Assembly (NCBI GenBank): GCA_947652115.1
Contig: OX393564.1
Coordinates: 20,785,714-20,849,713 of the forward strand
Length of the DNA stretch: 64,000 bases
Source: Blastomussa wellsi
Taxonomy: Eukaryota; Cnidaria; Anthozoa; Scleractinia; Plerogyridae
Reading direction: 5' to 3'
Part shown: positions 12,301 through 27,300 of the stretch, one piece after another
Layout of the letters: every line of letters starts with the position of its first letter
Numbering within the stretch: the stretch's first letter is position 1
Program-made: the position numbers and the translations under genes
Notes under the pieces: model-generated
Told to the model about the DNA's origin: nothing
The model's input: only the letters and a program-made list of their open reading frames with translations
The model's database searches: none

Positions 12301-15300
12301 CACGTCAAACTCGTCTGTCACTTCTCGGGCTCCGGCAAATACTTCTCGGGTCACCTTTGCTTCTACTTGGCTTTCAGGAGTGCTGTTCGTCACGATATCG
12401 CATGGCCAGCTTTCTTTCTCTGCTAACCATTTGGGTCCTCTCCACCATAGCTTCTCCCCTTGCACATTACCACCACGACTTCCCAGATCTGCAGGGTTCT
12501 CTTGGCTCGTCACGTGACGCCATTTTACGTTTGAATGTTGTTGGATCTTGCTTACCCGGTTGCTGACGAACTGTTTGTAATCCCCAGCTCCTCGTATCCA
12601 GTGCAAGGCGACTGTACTGTCCAGCCAACAGAACATTTCACCGACAGGAAAGCCCTCCAGCGCGTCTCTTGTATTGGTTATGAGATTAATAGCCATATGA
12701 CCAGAAACCAGCTCCAGTCGGGGATTCTCAGGCCTTGCTTTGCCAATCTTGCCTTCGCAGTTACAAGCCCAACGTTGACCCCAGATGGTTGTGTGACTAC
12801 AGCGTACAAGGCGGCTGAAACCCCTCTACCACTCGCGTCACCGAAACAGTGCAGGTCAATGTTGGTTATTTTCTCTCGTTGCGCCGTGAGAGGCCTGGGC
12901 ACGGTTATGTTTGAAGGCAAACCTTTCTCCCATTGTCTCAGCTGCTTGACTAGTTCCTCTGGCAATTCTGCGTCCCATGCTATCTTCAATTCACAGGTCT
13001 TGCGGTAAAGCAGTTTCCCACTTAGTGTTGTGGGCGAGGCTAAACCGAGGGGGTCGTAAACTTTGGCTAGCTTCGTCAGTAAGTTTCTCTTGGTGGGCTG
13101 GACACGTTCAACAGGGAACTTGACTTCGATAGTGTCCTTTTCTTTGTCCCATGGAACTCCAAGGAGTGCCCCCTTCCCCCTCTGGGGAACGCCCAATTGC
13201 TGTTTTGCGTAGGTCTCTTGCGTCTCACTGCTCTGATTTGCACTCACTGCGTCTAGCTCCGTGGCGTTCGAGTGCCACTTGTGAAGTGTGAATCCCCCTT
13301 GACCAAATACTTCGGTTGAAGTCTCCTTGACTTGTTTAGCGACTTCCACAGTAGGACCGCCGTTGATCAAATCGTCCACGTACAAACTCTTCTCAATTTC
13401 GTTCACAATCTCTGGGTAGGCTTTGCGACAGTTCTCCAAGTGTTGCTTTATCACTCCCCCTAGCAGGAATGGGGATGATGAAAGCCCGAACAGAGCTCTC
13501 GTAAATCGCAAAGTTTCCACGCGTCTCGTCTCAAGGTCAGCGATCCAGTGGAAGCGCATGGCATCACGGTCCTGCATGCGGATCCTGACTTGCAAGAACG
13601 CCTGCTTCATGTCACCTGTTGTAAGTACGGGGTGAAATCTTGCTCGCACCATCACTGACCACAGCTGATTTTGAAGGGGTGGACCTGCGTGAAGGCAATC
13701 ATTGAGTGAGGGTGCTTTGTCATACGCCCGAGCTGAAGCGTCATAGACAATTCGAAGTTTAGTACTCTCAGCACTTTCTCTGATAACGGGTTTGTGCGGT
13801 ATGTAAAACTCTCGTCCCACCACTTGCTCTTCGGCTGGCTCTACGATCCCCTCAACAAGTTGCTCTTTGATGATAGCATCATACTGCTCTAAAAGACCCT
13901 GATTCTCCAGTTTTCGAACGGTATTTTCCAGTCGTTTCAAGCTTCCCGCCTTGTGGTTGGGCAGAGGTGGGTGGTTTCCCTTCCAGGGCAACCCTGTCTC
14001 GTACCAGCCCTCCGCACTTCGAGTCAATTGCTCCTTGAATTCTTCGTACACATCTGCTTGATCGCCGATTGCTGTGTCTTGTATTCCCAGCACGTCTAGT
14101 TTGCAAAGCTGTTCGTAGTCTGCTGCTGCTGTTTGAGTTAGAAGCATACTAGAAATGTCCACTTCTTTCCCAGGCGACATAATTGTCCATCCTAATTTCG
14201 TTAACTCCGCCACAGGCTCTCCAGGACTTCCTATCTTTGGTCTGGTCTCTGTTCGTATTTTTGCATAGTCGCTCACGCCCAGTATGATGTGAACTGGAAG
14301 TTCGGGCTTGTCATCTCGATCTGTCATCTGTATGCCTGTGAGGTGGGGGTACTTTTGGATAACTTCAGCGTATTTTGGGTTTTCAAGTGATAACAAAGAC
14401 CCACGATCCACTTTCGTGACTTCAGTTTCCAACCGGAAATTTCCGTCAAGGCTGTTAATCGTCACCCCATAAACACCGATGGCCTTGTTGACTGATCCCA
14501 GCATCATTTCTATGCGTTTGAACTCTTCGCGAAGTGGTCTGACCCCGAGATGGTCCAGAATGGCAGAGGAAGCATATGAACTGCCCGCTCCAGTGTCAAG
14601 GAGTGCACGGCATTTGACTCCATTAACCATGACCACAACAACAGGATAAATTACCTTGCATGTTCCCTTGTCTTGTGCTGTCAAAAATCTTCCGACACTG
14701 GAGTTGTTTGTCTGGTCGCAAATCGACGTGTGGTGTTTGCGTTGACAATTGTGACAACCGCGGCTTCTACAGCTTTCAGCTCTGTGTCTATCACCGGTGC
14801 AATTAAAACATAATTGTTTTTGGCTCAGGATCCTTTTGCGGTCTCCAACTGCGGTAACTTTGGGACAATTGGTAGAGAAGTGGCCGGTCTTATCACAGTA
14901 GACACACCCATGCGTCTGTTTTCCAACTTCCTGTCGGGTTTGATAGGATCTCCGGCGCGAATAGCCGTCATTCTTATCATTCTTTTCTTTGGGAGTGTAT
15001 TTTGGTTCTCTAGGTTGGCTCTCCTTCTCACTCGCTTCAACTACTGGATTGATGTCCTTCCAACGCTTAATCGCTTGCAGTAGCTGCCTAAAATCCCACT
15101 CCTGCCACCCTTCATGGCCCCTCACTAAATCAGACTTAATCCCTTTCAGTTTGTCTAGCACAGTTCGAACATTTCCTGCAACATCACGCAATTTGCCAAG
15201 CGTTTCTAAACTTTGCACGTTGTACAAAAGTCGCTTATAAAACTCCTCTACCTCCCTTGGACTTTCTCCCATGATGGTTGGTAGCCCCATGATGTTGTTA

Positions 15301-18300
15301 ACGTAAGCATTAACAATTTCCGAGGTTTTCCCATACTCTGACTTAAGGATGTTTTTGGCCCTTTCGTAACCCTCTGTACTGAACGGAAGCCCATCAATAT
15401 CTGCTCTTACTGGCGGTTGGAGAAGCTCCTTCAAGTAAGCAAATTTTGTAACTGGCGCTAAATTCGTTGATTCGATTTCTGCACAGAATTTGTTCCAAAA
15501 AGGCAGCCATTGTTCGTAAGTCCCATCGTACTTTGTGATTGATAGTTTTGGCAGCTTTGCGTGCGAACCACTCGACTCCCCTTGTTTCTCTTTTCTCAGT
15601 TCTGCGGACTTCTCCTCGTATTTTAGCTTAATTTCCAACTTTTCCTTTTCAAATTTGAGTTGTTTTTCTCTTTCTTTTTCTACTAAAGCCTCTTCACCCT
15701 CTTTCTCGGCCAATTGTAATTGCTGTCTCGTTTCACTCAAGTGTTTTCCCAGATATTCAATCTCCGCGTCTACGCCCTCAATTTTCGTGTCTATTTCATT
15801 ACTCCAAGTACATACCTCGTCCATCGACTCACCGCCCTCCAGTTTCTTTTCTTCGATCTTCCCCTTGACCACATCCACCTCCTTAGCCAGTGCCACCAGT
15901 GCATCGCGATGCCTCTCAATAGCCCCAGTGTTTCCCTTCTCCACGATTTCTTTAGCCTTGTTTCGCTTGAATTCCAGAAGTTGAAGTTTCGTAGCAATCT
16001 CTTTAAGAAGTGTATCCATTGTCTTGGTCTCGTTAGTCCCGTCGGAGGTGCCACTTAGTGTTGGAAATCACCAGTTCACCCAACACTAGTCACGTCTCAA
16101 TAATCTTTTATTCACCAGAAAGCTCACAAGTAAGTCACATCCGTCACCGATCACGTTCTCTCTCTACTCTGAATTACATATCACTTTTTATTGTAAAAGT
16201 ATTCTATATTCACGTGATCAACTTGTCACTTAAACTTAGTTACATTGATGTAATTGGTTATCGATTACTGTCACGGTCCTTGTCACGATATGAATTTTCC
16301 TTCTGTCACGCACTACAAGTAACGCAGCTATAAATCTTTAACAGTAATATTCCTGTTAGATGACCTTCAACAACTGCTGTAAACCACATACTTCAATCAA
16401 TATTTAGCGGCCGCCATATTTTCAGCGGCTTCATCTAAGAGCCATACCATGGGCGCAATTTTGTTCGGAAATTGCCTGGAACAAGCAATATGGCCACTTG
16501 CTTGTGCGTGGCTTCTTGAAGGCTTCGTACTTCTGGTCAGTCTTCAACCACTGGGTGTAACTTACAGCTCTAACAAACACTGTTTGAGCAGTAACGTGTG
16601 TAAATAAAAGTCCTCCTGAAAATCTGGAATATCGTGCTGAATATTTGGGAGAAATTGCCTAAGAATCTCAAAATTCTAGAAATTTTAACTTCATTGCTTC
16701 GTGTTTCACTTTTCGAAAATTTAAGGTGGCTCTGAACCCCCTCCACAGAATGTTTTTAAACTTTGCAAAAAGTTGCATCTTGTCATGCTTATCAAAATTC
16801 AATAATAAAAAATGGGGGTCACCGCACTCGTTTTTGAGTTATTAGCAGTTAAAGCTAAAATTAAGGGTGTTTTTAGCAGGTCATATTGTTTCTATGGTAA
16901 CCTATTATGTCACAAAAACGATAACAACGTGTGCACCAATGATTGGGCAGTTTTTTGATACCATGATTGTAGCATCAAGTGATAAAGAGTTGTTATAATG
17001 ACCCGTCTTTCTCTGAAAATGCTGGAAACTGTTTTGAGCCACCTTAAAGTGAATACATTATGAGGCAAACAAATGACTTTCATCTGTCAAATTCAGCTGA
17101 TTTCTTTCCAAAAACCAACTCTGTGGATATCGAAACAATGTCAGTATTTTGTACTGTTAAAGGTCCTGATACGTCGGCGAACAAAAAATAACAAGCAGAG
17201 CGAAAAAATGTTACGGTCACGAGAACCTTGGAAAAGGTTTTTTTTTTGTGACGTATATTTTCTGGTAATTTTTACAAACAAGCTCGTTAGTAAAATTGGG
17301 TGGGATCAGGATTCAGATGTAATCAAGGGCGGGATAGCGGGATTGACAAGAAAAAATAGGCGGGATATCATGATTTGAGAAACCTATTGTGGACCCTCGT
17401 GTTACCATTACTATTATTGAGAAGTAACTGCAAGCAGGCTAACCCTGGTCGCGAGACACTTCAATCTCCCAAATCATTCCAAGCAACATATGGCAGTCTG
17501 CGGCCTTTCCCTTCACCAAGGAAGCATGGAAAGCCGCAAAACTCTAGAACAAAAGTTTATTTTTTAAATCGGCACTCTTAATCCTCACGGTATCAACGAA
17601 CGCTTTTCATTCAACTAATTTATTCCGTTGTTTTCACGTTACCAGGCACCAGCCAATAGCGAAGCTCCATCTTTCTGTATATAAACCACACACGACCCAT
17701 AATTCCTTGATTCGCTCCGACGAAGGGCTAACGCTCGAAATGTCAGCTCTTGAATCTCAGGCTACCCGGAGTGATATTCAGGCTAACTGGAGTGCCAGTC
17801 TGCAGTCTGCATTTGTCGCACACCAGTATGTATGTACTATACAGGGACTGTGGAGGCTGGGGTCTTCAGCCACCCACCCCCCAATGATATTGTAAAAAAA
17901 TTAAATTGACCCAATTGAAAAATTACCGTTTAAGTGCTCTCACAGATATGCAATAATAAAATAATTCACTGCATCTGGTGTATTGGGATGCATTTTTAGC
18001 CACTCTGGGAGTATTAATTGTAAAATTTTCTGTATCCCCCCCCCCCTCCCCATAGATGGCTTGCACCTTGCATTTTTGGCCAGATGTGTAGGATTCCAGG
18101 TGAGTGCAGCTTGAAGGTCACTCGCCCAGCTAGCGACTGCTCCGAAATTTTAATTCAAAACCCTGTATTTGTTTCTTTATATAGAAATCCTGGTGGGAAA
18201 GCTTGGATCTCTTGTTCACGATTAAGTATGTTATTGATAAAAATTGTGTTCTTTATCAGTTCCTAGTTCAAAAGTAATTAAAATTATTGGCCCACTCAAG

Positions 18301-21300
18301 ATCTTGTTTGCAAAGTTTTGAGGTTTTGCAAGCACTTTTTGTAGAGTATACAGGAAAGAGAGAGTTAATTGTCACTGAGTGTGCGTAGTCAAACTGCCAA
18401 CCAGGAAATTTTTATTTTTAGCAGCTCAAAAATGACATATGGTTCCATAATCAAAACAAGGAAAAACAGAACTTGTTGTTTATATGCCATAATCAGTCAA
18501 CCTTTTAGGTAGTTGACATTGGGCATTTGATAGGAATGGCTAGTTTACAAACCGTTAACAATATTGAACCAAATAACATTTTTAATATTTGCAAAGTGTT
18601 TGTTCCATATTTCATGTTGTAAAATCACAGCTAAGTAATAAGAAAATCTATGTCAAACTGATGCTTTTCAATAATGCATTAAATACGTTGAGTATAATTT
18701 ATACAAATAATTTTATATAGCCATACCGGTAATTCAAAGTAATTGTAACTTGAGTTTGATCCACTGAAAGGAAGTGATCATGAAGATCTCAATGTTAATT
18801 AGCAATGATTTTAAAGCAAGGACATTTATTAATTAAACTAATTAACTTAACAGTGACTTATTATTTTAGATCAGCCCACAGTCTATGGAAAGCTTGTAAG
18901 GGCAAGTAACAGTGAAGACAATGTTGATCCCAACTCCTTAACTATTGAAGCATCTGATGGATTTTCAGTAACAAATATTGACAAGGTTGGAAAGAAAATA
19001 TTGTTTTACTGACTGAGTGAGGGGGCTGAATGGGAAATTATTTGGCACACTAGGTTCATACAGGAAAATTGAGAGCCAAATATGTTCCTGCCTAACCTGA
19101 TCAAACTCAGTCAATAAAGTATTTTATCATGCCATCTTTATCAAGTTGATTTTGATGGAAATTTGTAAAGGAGCCTTGCAAGGTTCCTTATTCCCAAGGT
19201 TTCTCTTCTTCCCATCCACAAGTGCGAGAGAGAGAGGGCATAAAGAAGAATGAGGCTGTCAATGTCTTGGTTAATTTTCTGAATTTCTCAATTGTATATA
19301 GGTACAGGTTAAGTATGCATTCAAGTCTAGCATCCCATCAAGTCTGAGCTTATCCTAGTTTCATAAGTTTGAAGCAACCTGGAGTATTTATATTCCTATC
19401 CCTGTTCCCAGCATTAAATTACCAGGTACCATTTATACACCTGGGAGAAGAAATGCAGCTATTGGATTTAAGTGCGTTGCACCAGAACACAATGCAGTGC
19501 CCAGCCAGGGCTCAAATCCAGTTTGCTCAGTCCAGCGGAATAAACCATTAGGCAAATGTACCTCCCTCTGAATTACATATACACATTTGACCCTACCAGA
19601 GATTCCAACCCTTTGAGATGGTAAAATGGGAGGTTTCAGAAGTGGCTAAGCCTCTAGGTGTCAAGGGACATTCTCTCCCGCAAAAAAAATTAGTCCTCTA
19701 AGAAGCTATTTCCTTCTTTTGAGATCATATTAAGTGGAGCACTTTCTTGCATAAACCACAAACAAACGCAAACCTTGCACAAAGTCAATGGAATCCAGTG
19801 CATTACAGCACTCAAAAGTTAGGATATCAAAGCCTGTGATAACACAGAAAACTGGCAAAAGATTATGTTTAAAAGACTAGTGAAGCAGGGAAAACATTAT
19901 TTCCTTTACCAGAGGAATTTAACTACAAAAGAAACAGGAGAATGTTGTGCGAAAATGGGAGGCCGGAAAAAATCGCTGAAAATGGAAGGTTTCCATCCGA
20001 AATGGGACGGTTGGGGACTCAGCCCTACACACCCAGACCAGTTGCGACCTTGTTATCTGGTAATTCCATGCAATTTTATTTTATTTTTTTATTGTTACAG
20101 AAATGATTCTTTTTTTGTGTAATAAGCACTCTCCCAGAGTGTTAAATTCAACTGTAAAAGTGTTTTTTCCCGTTTGTTTTCAGGCTAGTCTTACACTGTC
20201 ATTTTCAGAAGAGAAATGCTCTACAAAGTTTGTTTCACCAAGGGCAGTTTTTGCAAATCTTCACAAAAAAAGTGTAAGTGTCATGTCACAAAAATATTAT
20301 CATGCGGACCACGATGTTATAAAAAATAAGAAAATGTATGCTTTAGCTTGCTAAAAGGGTTAGGTGTGGCTACATGTGGTCTGTTTCGCTACATAAATAT
20401 GTCTCCTATGGTTATGCTTTTGTGATCATAATAAATTAAACATAGGCATATGGGCGGGGGTGCAGGGGGGGGGGCTGCAGCCCCCCCCCCCCTCCAAAAA
20501 ACATTTGGGCAAGGCAACATGGGGGATTTTTGGGGCAGATTGTTCACCGCCCCCCTGGCAAAAAATTGCCCGTACGCCTACGGACAATAAAGCCACAAGA
20601 CAAAACAGAAATTTATTGTAACTGTACATTCTGTTGTTGTACCTTCCTTTCAGATTCGATGTGTAGATGTATCACCTGGAGGGGGACTGGGTGTGTCTAG
20701 TGGGAATGACGGCACTCTCCTTGTCTGGGACACCAGTAATGGAGTTGTGAGGGTATGGCCAGCTAAAGCTAATGAGTTTTATAATCATGTAATTTGCTCT
20801 ATCATGGCGAGTGCTCAATTGCCCTTTGAATGGTATATGGTAATTATTCTTAATGTTGTGATCTTTACCACTCACCCTCTCTCAGGGTCAAAATCTTTTG
20901 ATTGCAGAAGTAGGCAGCAGCAACTGGAAGAGTAGGTTCACAGCAGTCAAACACAAACATCAGCGTCACTTGAACTTTCTGATAGCTTGACACAAAAATG
21001 TGCAAGACTTTTGCAGGAAAACGTTAAAAATAGCACTGTGAAAACTGTCAAAATTTAAAGTAACTGGTGGATTTCCAACTGTTACTGGCAGATGTAAATT
21101 TGAGATAAACTCAAAAGGGATAGCCTCTTTTGTCTCCTTTTCAGTTATATCACAAAACTTTAACTAAGACCCAGCACATGTCGCAGCTCTTTTGTAAATC
21201 ACCAGCTAAAATTTGTGCAGCTCCCTGTAAGGGTTGGTGGGGAGGAGGGGGCGGGGGGATTTCAGAGGCCACAGGGGCCACACAAGGGAAGCATATTCTA

Positions 21301-24300
21301 ATCAAATCTTATTGAAAGCCATGCAATCATTATATTATATTATATTCAGTTTAACTTTGTATTGTTACTTTGTTTTCCAATTTTGATTGTCTTGTTATTT
21401 TTTGGTGTTTTAATTATTTGATGCTAATTGTTAACCAGTAGATCATTTAGGATTGATGAAACATATAAATTTTGCTCATAGATAATAAAACCCTTAGGTG
21501 ACTTAAAAGTCATTGTTAGTTGTGATTCAGGTACTTAGGTATGGTCCTGGTTTTTGAAGTTATAACTACTTTGTTCCAATATTTTTACAGCATGATCTTC
21601 AAGGTCACATCTCTGATGTAAACACTTGTAAATTCTTTCCATCTGGGAAAGTTGTTCTTAGTGGTGGAGCTGATTTACGACTCAAAATCTGGTCTGCTGA
21701 AGATGGAAGTTGTCCTGTGACATTAACAGGACACACAGGAGGTGAGACTTAATGTGCAGGCAATACTACTTGAAGGGTTATTGAAAAACTTCAACTTGTT
21801 TGATATATACTAATTAAAAACGATTATTCACCTCGGTGTCGGTGAAAGTGGTGGATATTTACCTCCACTTCAGTGAATACTTGTTAATTAACCAAGGTAC
21901 AGAAACGCCAAGAACAAGGATGTCTTTGAAGGAGGAAGATTGCGATGTATTGCACAGTGAACTCATTCTGTAGTTTTCTGCTAATCACTGAGATTTGTCA
22001 GATTTGTCAATAAGTCAGTAAATCGTGGACTTCCAGTTTTGAAGGCAGCCAGAGGTCGTGATTGTCGAGGAATATGGCCTCTGGGGACGAGAATGCCCAA
22101 CTGGGAGTCCAGTGTACTAACCATTAGGCCATGTGTACCTCCCACTCCTTCAATACTATCCTACATTATTTTTTGTAGGAGTTGTTGATACAGCAATAGT
22201 TGATAAAGGAAGAAATATTTTGTGTAAGTATGGTTATTTTCCAGAACTAGAACTTGTGTGCCATTTCTATGTCTGTTATAAAATTTTGCCCAATGATAAT
22301 GACATGCATGATTGTTGTGTCTGGCTCAGTATGTTTTCTCCCAGACCTTTTTTTATCACAAAGACGAAGCAGACCCTGTTTTTATTACCATCCTCAAACA
22401 TCATGAATTTGGTTGTAGTCTTCACTTTATTGTTCTGTGTACACATTTATCAGGGCATCTTGCTTTGCTTGAATGCGTGAAGGTTGTACATAGTATTTAT
22501 AGCATTGAAAAGTTGCGAAAAACTTTGCATCATATGTTCCATGACCGAGTAAGAAGGGGCGTGGGTCTATTCCCGATTTGACATCACAAACTGATTTCCG
22601 TGCATGTTTACAAAGACTTGATGTGATACAAATCAGTTGGTGACGTCAAATCGGGAATAGACCCAGGCCACGCCCCTTCTGACTCGGTCATGGAACAAAT
22701 GATGCAAAGTTTTTCGTAACTTTTGAAATGCTATAAATAGCCAGAATTTGGTAAAAAGGAGAAACAAAATGTGCAATGTGTTTCGAACTGATGCAAAGGT
22801 ATATTTTAGCGAAAAATTATTTGGGGTTAGGTGCACTTTAAGCATGTTCTTGTTTTTTTTTTTTATTTCAGCATGTTCCAGAGATGGAACTGCTCGTCTG
22901 TGGGATTGTGGAGAAGCCAAGTGTCTGGCAGTTGTGTCCAAAAATGACTGTCCTATAAATTCTTGTGCACTGACAGAGTTTCAAGGAATGGAGAATGCAT
23001 CGGCATCAGACAATGAAACTAGTAAGAGGGTTTAACTAATAATACTTCAGAGATCTCATTGAGCACTTTGCGGTCTTTTCCTTCTCTGAAGACAATTCCA
23101 ATTTGGTTATAGTAGGACTAAGGGGGAATAACAGAGAAGTAATAAGGGCTAGTGAAGAAGGGGTTGGGTTGCAGCTCTCTTGTGAATGTCTTATTACAGT
23201 ATACACCTTCAAGAAAACAATAGATCAGACAACAGGAACAATTCCTACAATTCTACTCGATCTATAAATTGTGTGATAATAAGAAACAATTCCTCCAAGG
23301 TAAATTTGTAACTGCGATATTCTAATTCCAAGGTGAGCGCGAGGTTGGAACTGAAGGGAAATTACTCCTGCTTGCAAAAGAGGACGGCTTCCTTGATGGT
23401 GTTGATGTGCATAACAGGGAAAAGGTACATTGTAATGCATGCTAATACCTGTAAGTTGTATTCCAAACCTTTTTCACCAACAGCATTGGCTTCAAATTTT
23501 CAAATATATTTGAATTTCTGTGTTATTTATGGATCATAATTTTTAAATGATTTTACCGACGAAATTTGAGGGATGCGGCCTGGGTGGGAAACTTTTGATA
23601 ACGTTTTTTAGTTTCTATACATGTGTTCGCAAAACGTCGCCATTTTCTACAGGAAAAGTCTCAGAAAACTGTACAGAAAAGTCTTATCTGCCTTATCTCC
23701 TGCTTTATATATGTAGGTGTTTCAGTTCAAGTGCTTGTCAGCTGTGAATTGCTGTGCATTTTTATCTGAATATGAAGCTGTAGGTGGAACGGAAGATGGA
23801 TGCTTGTGGATTTTAGACGTGAGATCTCCAAGGTGGGCTGTGAAAAGGGATGGGGGATATTTAACAATTATCCTGCGAAATCGCGCGGAATATCGCTTGA
23901 TACTTTGCCGACGAGGCCGTAGGCTGAGTTGGCTGAAATCAGACTATATTCCGCAAGATAGAACAGGATTGTTTTATTATTAAACAAAGCGTATTTTACA
24001 GCTAGAAAAGTTGCCGTTATGCGGCGGTTTGCGAGACTTCGACCGAATTATCGACGGATATCGCAGGATATGTGTCAAGTACAGATGACGGATAACAATT
24101 GCTTCATGACCATTTATGGGCAACGTGACAATTGAACGTAACCATTGAACGTAATGTTTTTTCATTGAAAGCTGCTATGGTGTATTGCAATTCCTGAGTT
24201 CTGATTGGTTTAGAGGCAATGATATATGATATATGAGCTCATATACCTCATATACCTACCTACGCGGGACACAGTGAAAGTGAAAGTATTCCTGAGAGAA

Positions 24301-27300
24301 GACCTCCTATGTGACTCGGAACTACTTTTTGTAGAAATTCTTGCTTCAGGAAACAGGAAAGTTAACTTGGGCGTTTTTTATAGGCCACCCAAAAGCGAAA
24401 TTAATCCTTTGCTGAATCTGCAAACAGCTCTTGATAGCGTTCTTTCGACACCTAACTCCGACCTGCTACTTTTGGGAGACTTCAACATGCCTGAAATAAA
24501 CTGGGAAACCAACTGTGCCTCGAGGAGCTCAGACCACACCACGCTGCTATGCGAAATTATTCACGACAATTTCCTTACCCAACTAGTCAAGGACCCGACT
24601 CGAGAAGAGAACATTTTAGACTTAGCTCTTGTTTCTTCGCCTGACCTAGTACAAGACCTAACCGTCGGTCAACCTTTTTCTGATCACAACTCGATAAATT
24701 TACTTCTATCGAGATTATCTCATGTGGGTCGTAGGTCTGAGAAATTGGCCTATTCCTTTAGAAAAGCGGACTGGGAGCATCTCCGGAATCTACTGAATTA
24801 CACCCCATGGCACTGTGCTTTCCTTGAAGACAACATCGACCTTGTTTGGTCCGCATGGTCAGACCTGCTATTATCCGCTGTTGATGAATGTATTCCAAAG
24901 CATCAAGTCAAGAGATCCACAAACGCACCATGGATTAACCGCAACCTTATTAAACTCTGTCGAAAACAAGAGGGCTAAAAAATCGTCTAAGGAGTCTGAC
25001 TGGGTCAGTTATCGTAAGTTTAATAATCACCTAAAGAAGGAGTGTAATTCTGCGCGATGGCGGTATATAAATAATTTGACTGAGGAGTTAAAATCGAACA
25101 CTAGTCCGAAGCCCTTTTGGAATTACGTAAAATCTAAGAGAAAAGGATCAAGCGACTTAGTATCCTTGAAAGTGAACGACGAACTTCTAAATGACGACAT
25201 CAGTATTGCAAACAGCATGAACAATTATTTTTCGTCTGTGTTTACTATTGAGGACCAAGCTAACTTTCCAGATTTTGATCATGTTACTAATCAGAAATTA
25301 TGCAACATTTATTGTTCTCCTGCAGAGGTCGCAAAAATGTTGAGTAATTTGAATATCTATAAATCCCCTGGGCCAGACGGCATACCGCCACGAATTCTGA
25401 AAGAATGTAGTCAGGTGTTATCCCCTCCGTTAGCGTTACTTTTGAATAAGAATCTTAGAGAGAACTATCGTCAGATTTCACTTACGTGTATTCTATGCAA
25501 AATCGCAGAGAAGGTGGTGAGGAACCGAGTTGTTGACTTTTGGTCTGATCTAGATCTTTTCAACCCGAACCAATTCACGTACCTCAGTGGTAAATCCACT
25601 CTTCTGCAGTTACTGGCGTGCTATGACGACTGGGCTGAAGGTAGAAATTGTTCTAAACCTACTGACGTGATCTTACTAGATCTGTCTAAAGCTTTTGATC
25701 GTGTGCCACACGAACGTTTATTGCTGAAACTGAATAGGCACGGCATAGACGGGCCCTTACTGCGGTGGTTTAGACATTTTTTGACAAACAGAATGCAACG
25801 CGTTGTTATCAGAGGCAAGTGTTCGGATTGGTCGTCAGTAAAGTCCGGCGTGCCCCAAGGAACAATTCTTGGCCCTATTTTGTTTATCATCTATATAAAC
25901 GACATCTCGACAGATTTGACATCCACTGTCAAGATTTATGCAGACGACACTAAAATCTACCGCACAATTGTTTCACCGGATGTTGATATCCCTGCTCTGC
26001 AGTGTGACCTAGATCGATTAGGCGTATGGGCAAATAAATGGCAGATGAACTTCCATCCGGATAAATGCGAGGTGGTGCGTATTACACATAGAAAGGATAA
26101 AACCAAACCTATTTATTCGCTGGGAGGGCAATTTAGGTCGGTAGAGAACACCAAGGACCTCGGGGTAACCATCTCTTCTGACCTGTCCTGGGTCAAGCAT
26201 GTGTTTGTATTGGGTATCATAAAGCGGTCCATTGGAACAAACAACCGGGATGTGTTTTCGCAGCTCTACAAGTCACTGGTACGGCCTATACTTGAGTACG
26301 CGGCTCCTGTTTGGAGCCCGTACATGATTAAGGATATTGCGGCGCTGGAAAAGGTTCAAAGAAGAGCTTCGCGACTTGCTTTAAGGCAGAAACGAGGCGA
26401 AATGAGTTATGAACATCGTTGTAGCTTACTGAAATGGCAAACACTAGAGAAGCGAAGAGAATTTCTATCTCTGGTTCAATGTTATAAGATAGTTTTTGGC
26501 ATTGATCACCTCTCATTCCCAGATTTCTTTGAGTTTGCCAAAAGTACTCGTACAAGAGCTAACCACGACTATAAACTTTACTTGAGAAGAGCGGTTTGTA
26601 ATTGCTACAAATATTCTTTCTTTACTCGCATTGTAAGCAAATGGAATGACTTGCCAGGACATGTTGTACATGTCGAATCATTATCTGTTTTTAAGAATAG
26701 ACTTAAAATTTACTTGAATATTTATTGAATCAGTAGCCATTGAATTTTATCTAATTCTAGAAATTTTAAAATATTTTTGCAAGTTTTTAGTTAGGGAAAT
26801 TGTTTTTGTAAAGGGTTAACCTCACGATTTCCCTATTCAGGATGTTTTTGTATTTGTGTTAAAGCCTCCTGAATAAAATGTTATGTTATGTTATGTTATG
26901 TTATACCATGGATCACTTAATATAGTAGGCGTGCGCATCTTTTTCTCGATGTTTGTGACGATTTTGAGGTGTTTCTTCCAGTGTTTTTAATAAAACAATT
27001 ATTCCACTCACGCTTGTTGGATATGTGATGGTTATAGCCAACTCGTTGGCTATTTACTGTTTCATATCCAACGCGCGCTTGTGGAAAAATTGTTAAATAT
27101 TACTTATCACCAGAAGTACTCCAGAGCTGGAATATGTACTTCTACTCAGTATCACTGAAAGAGCTGCAACGTCAAGTAATGGGCAAAAAGTGCGTTTAGA
27201 AATCTAGACCATCTTTATCATCTGTAATTACGAGGCACGTCAAAGGAACGGTGCGAAAATATGGTTAGCATTGGAGAACAGCGATGGCAAGTGGCGAGGA

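Larger units (their letters stand above)
10330..16343 (-). mobile_element. Full-length BEL/Pao LTR retrotransposon
   Basis: The 6,014-bp element is inserted in PAAF1 intron 1, in the opposite orientation to the gene. It has two 285-bp LTRs (TG...CA) that I read as identical, a 4-bp target duplication, a candidate primer-binding site, a purine tract, and a gag-pol frame covering almost the whole interior. LTR identity points to a very recent insertion. The only coding lesion I see is one frame change near 12,720. Confidence 0.93.
24270..26904 (+). mobile_element. CR1/L2-like LINE, 5'-truncated and damaged
   Basis: A non-LTR retrotransposon in PAAF1 intron 10, same strand as the gene. It contains part of an AP-type endonuclease, a reverse transcriptase, an AATAAA at 26872 and a 3' tail of TTATG repeats (26881-26904). 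The 5' end, with the start of the endonuclease, is missing, as is usual for incomplete reverse transcription. The 5' edge is approximate. Confidence 0.85.

Noticed and set aside
11324..16058. Plus-strand frames between 11.3 and 16.0 kb
   Set aside because: They are shadows of the gag-pol gene on the other strand.
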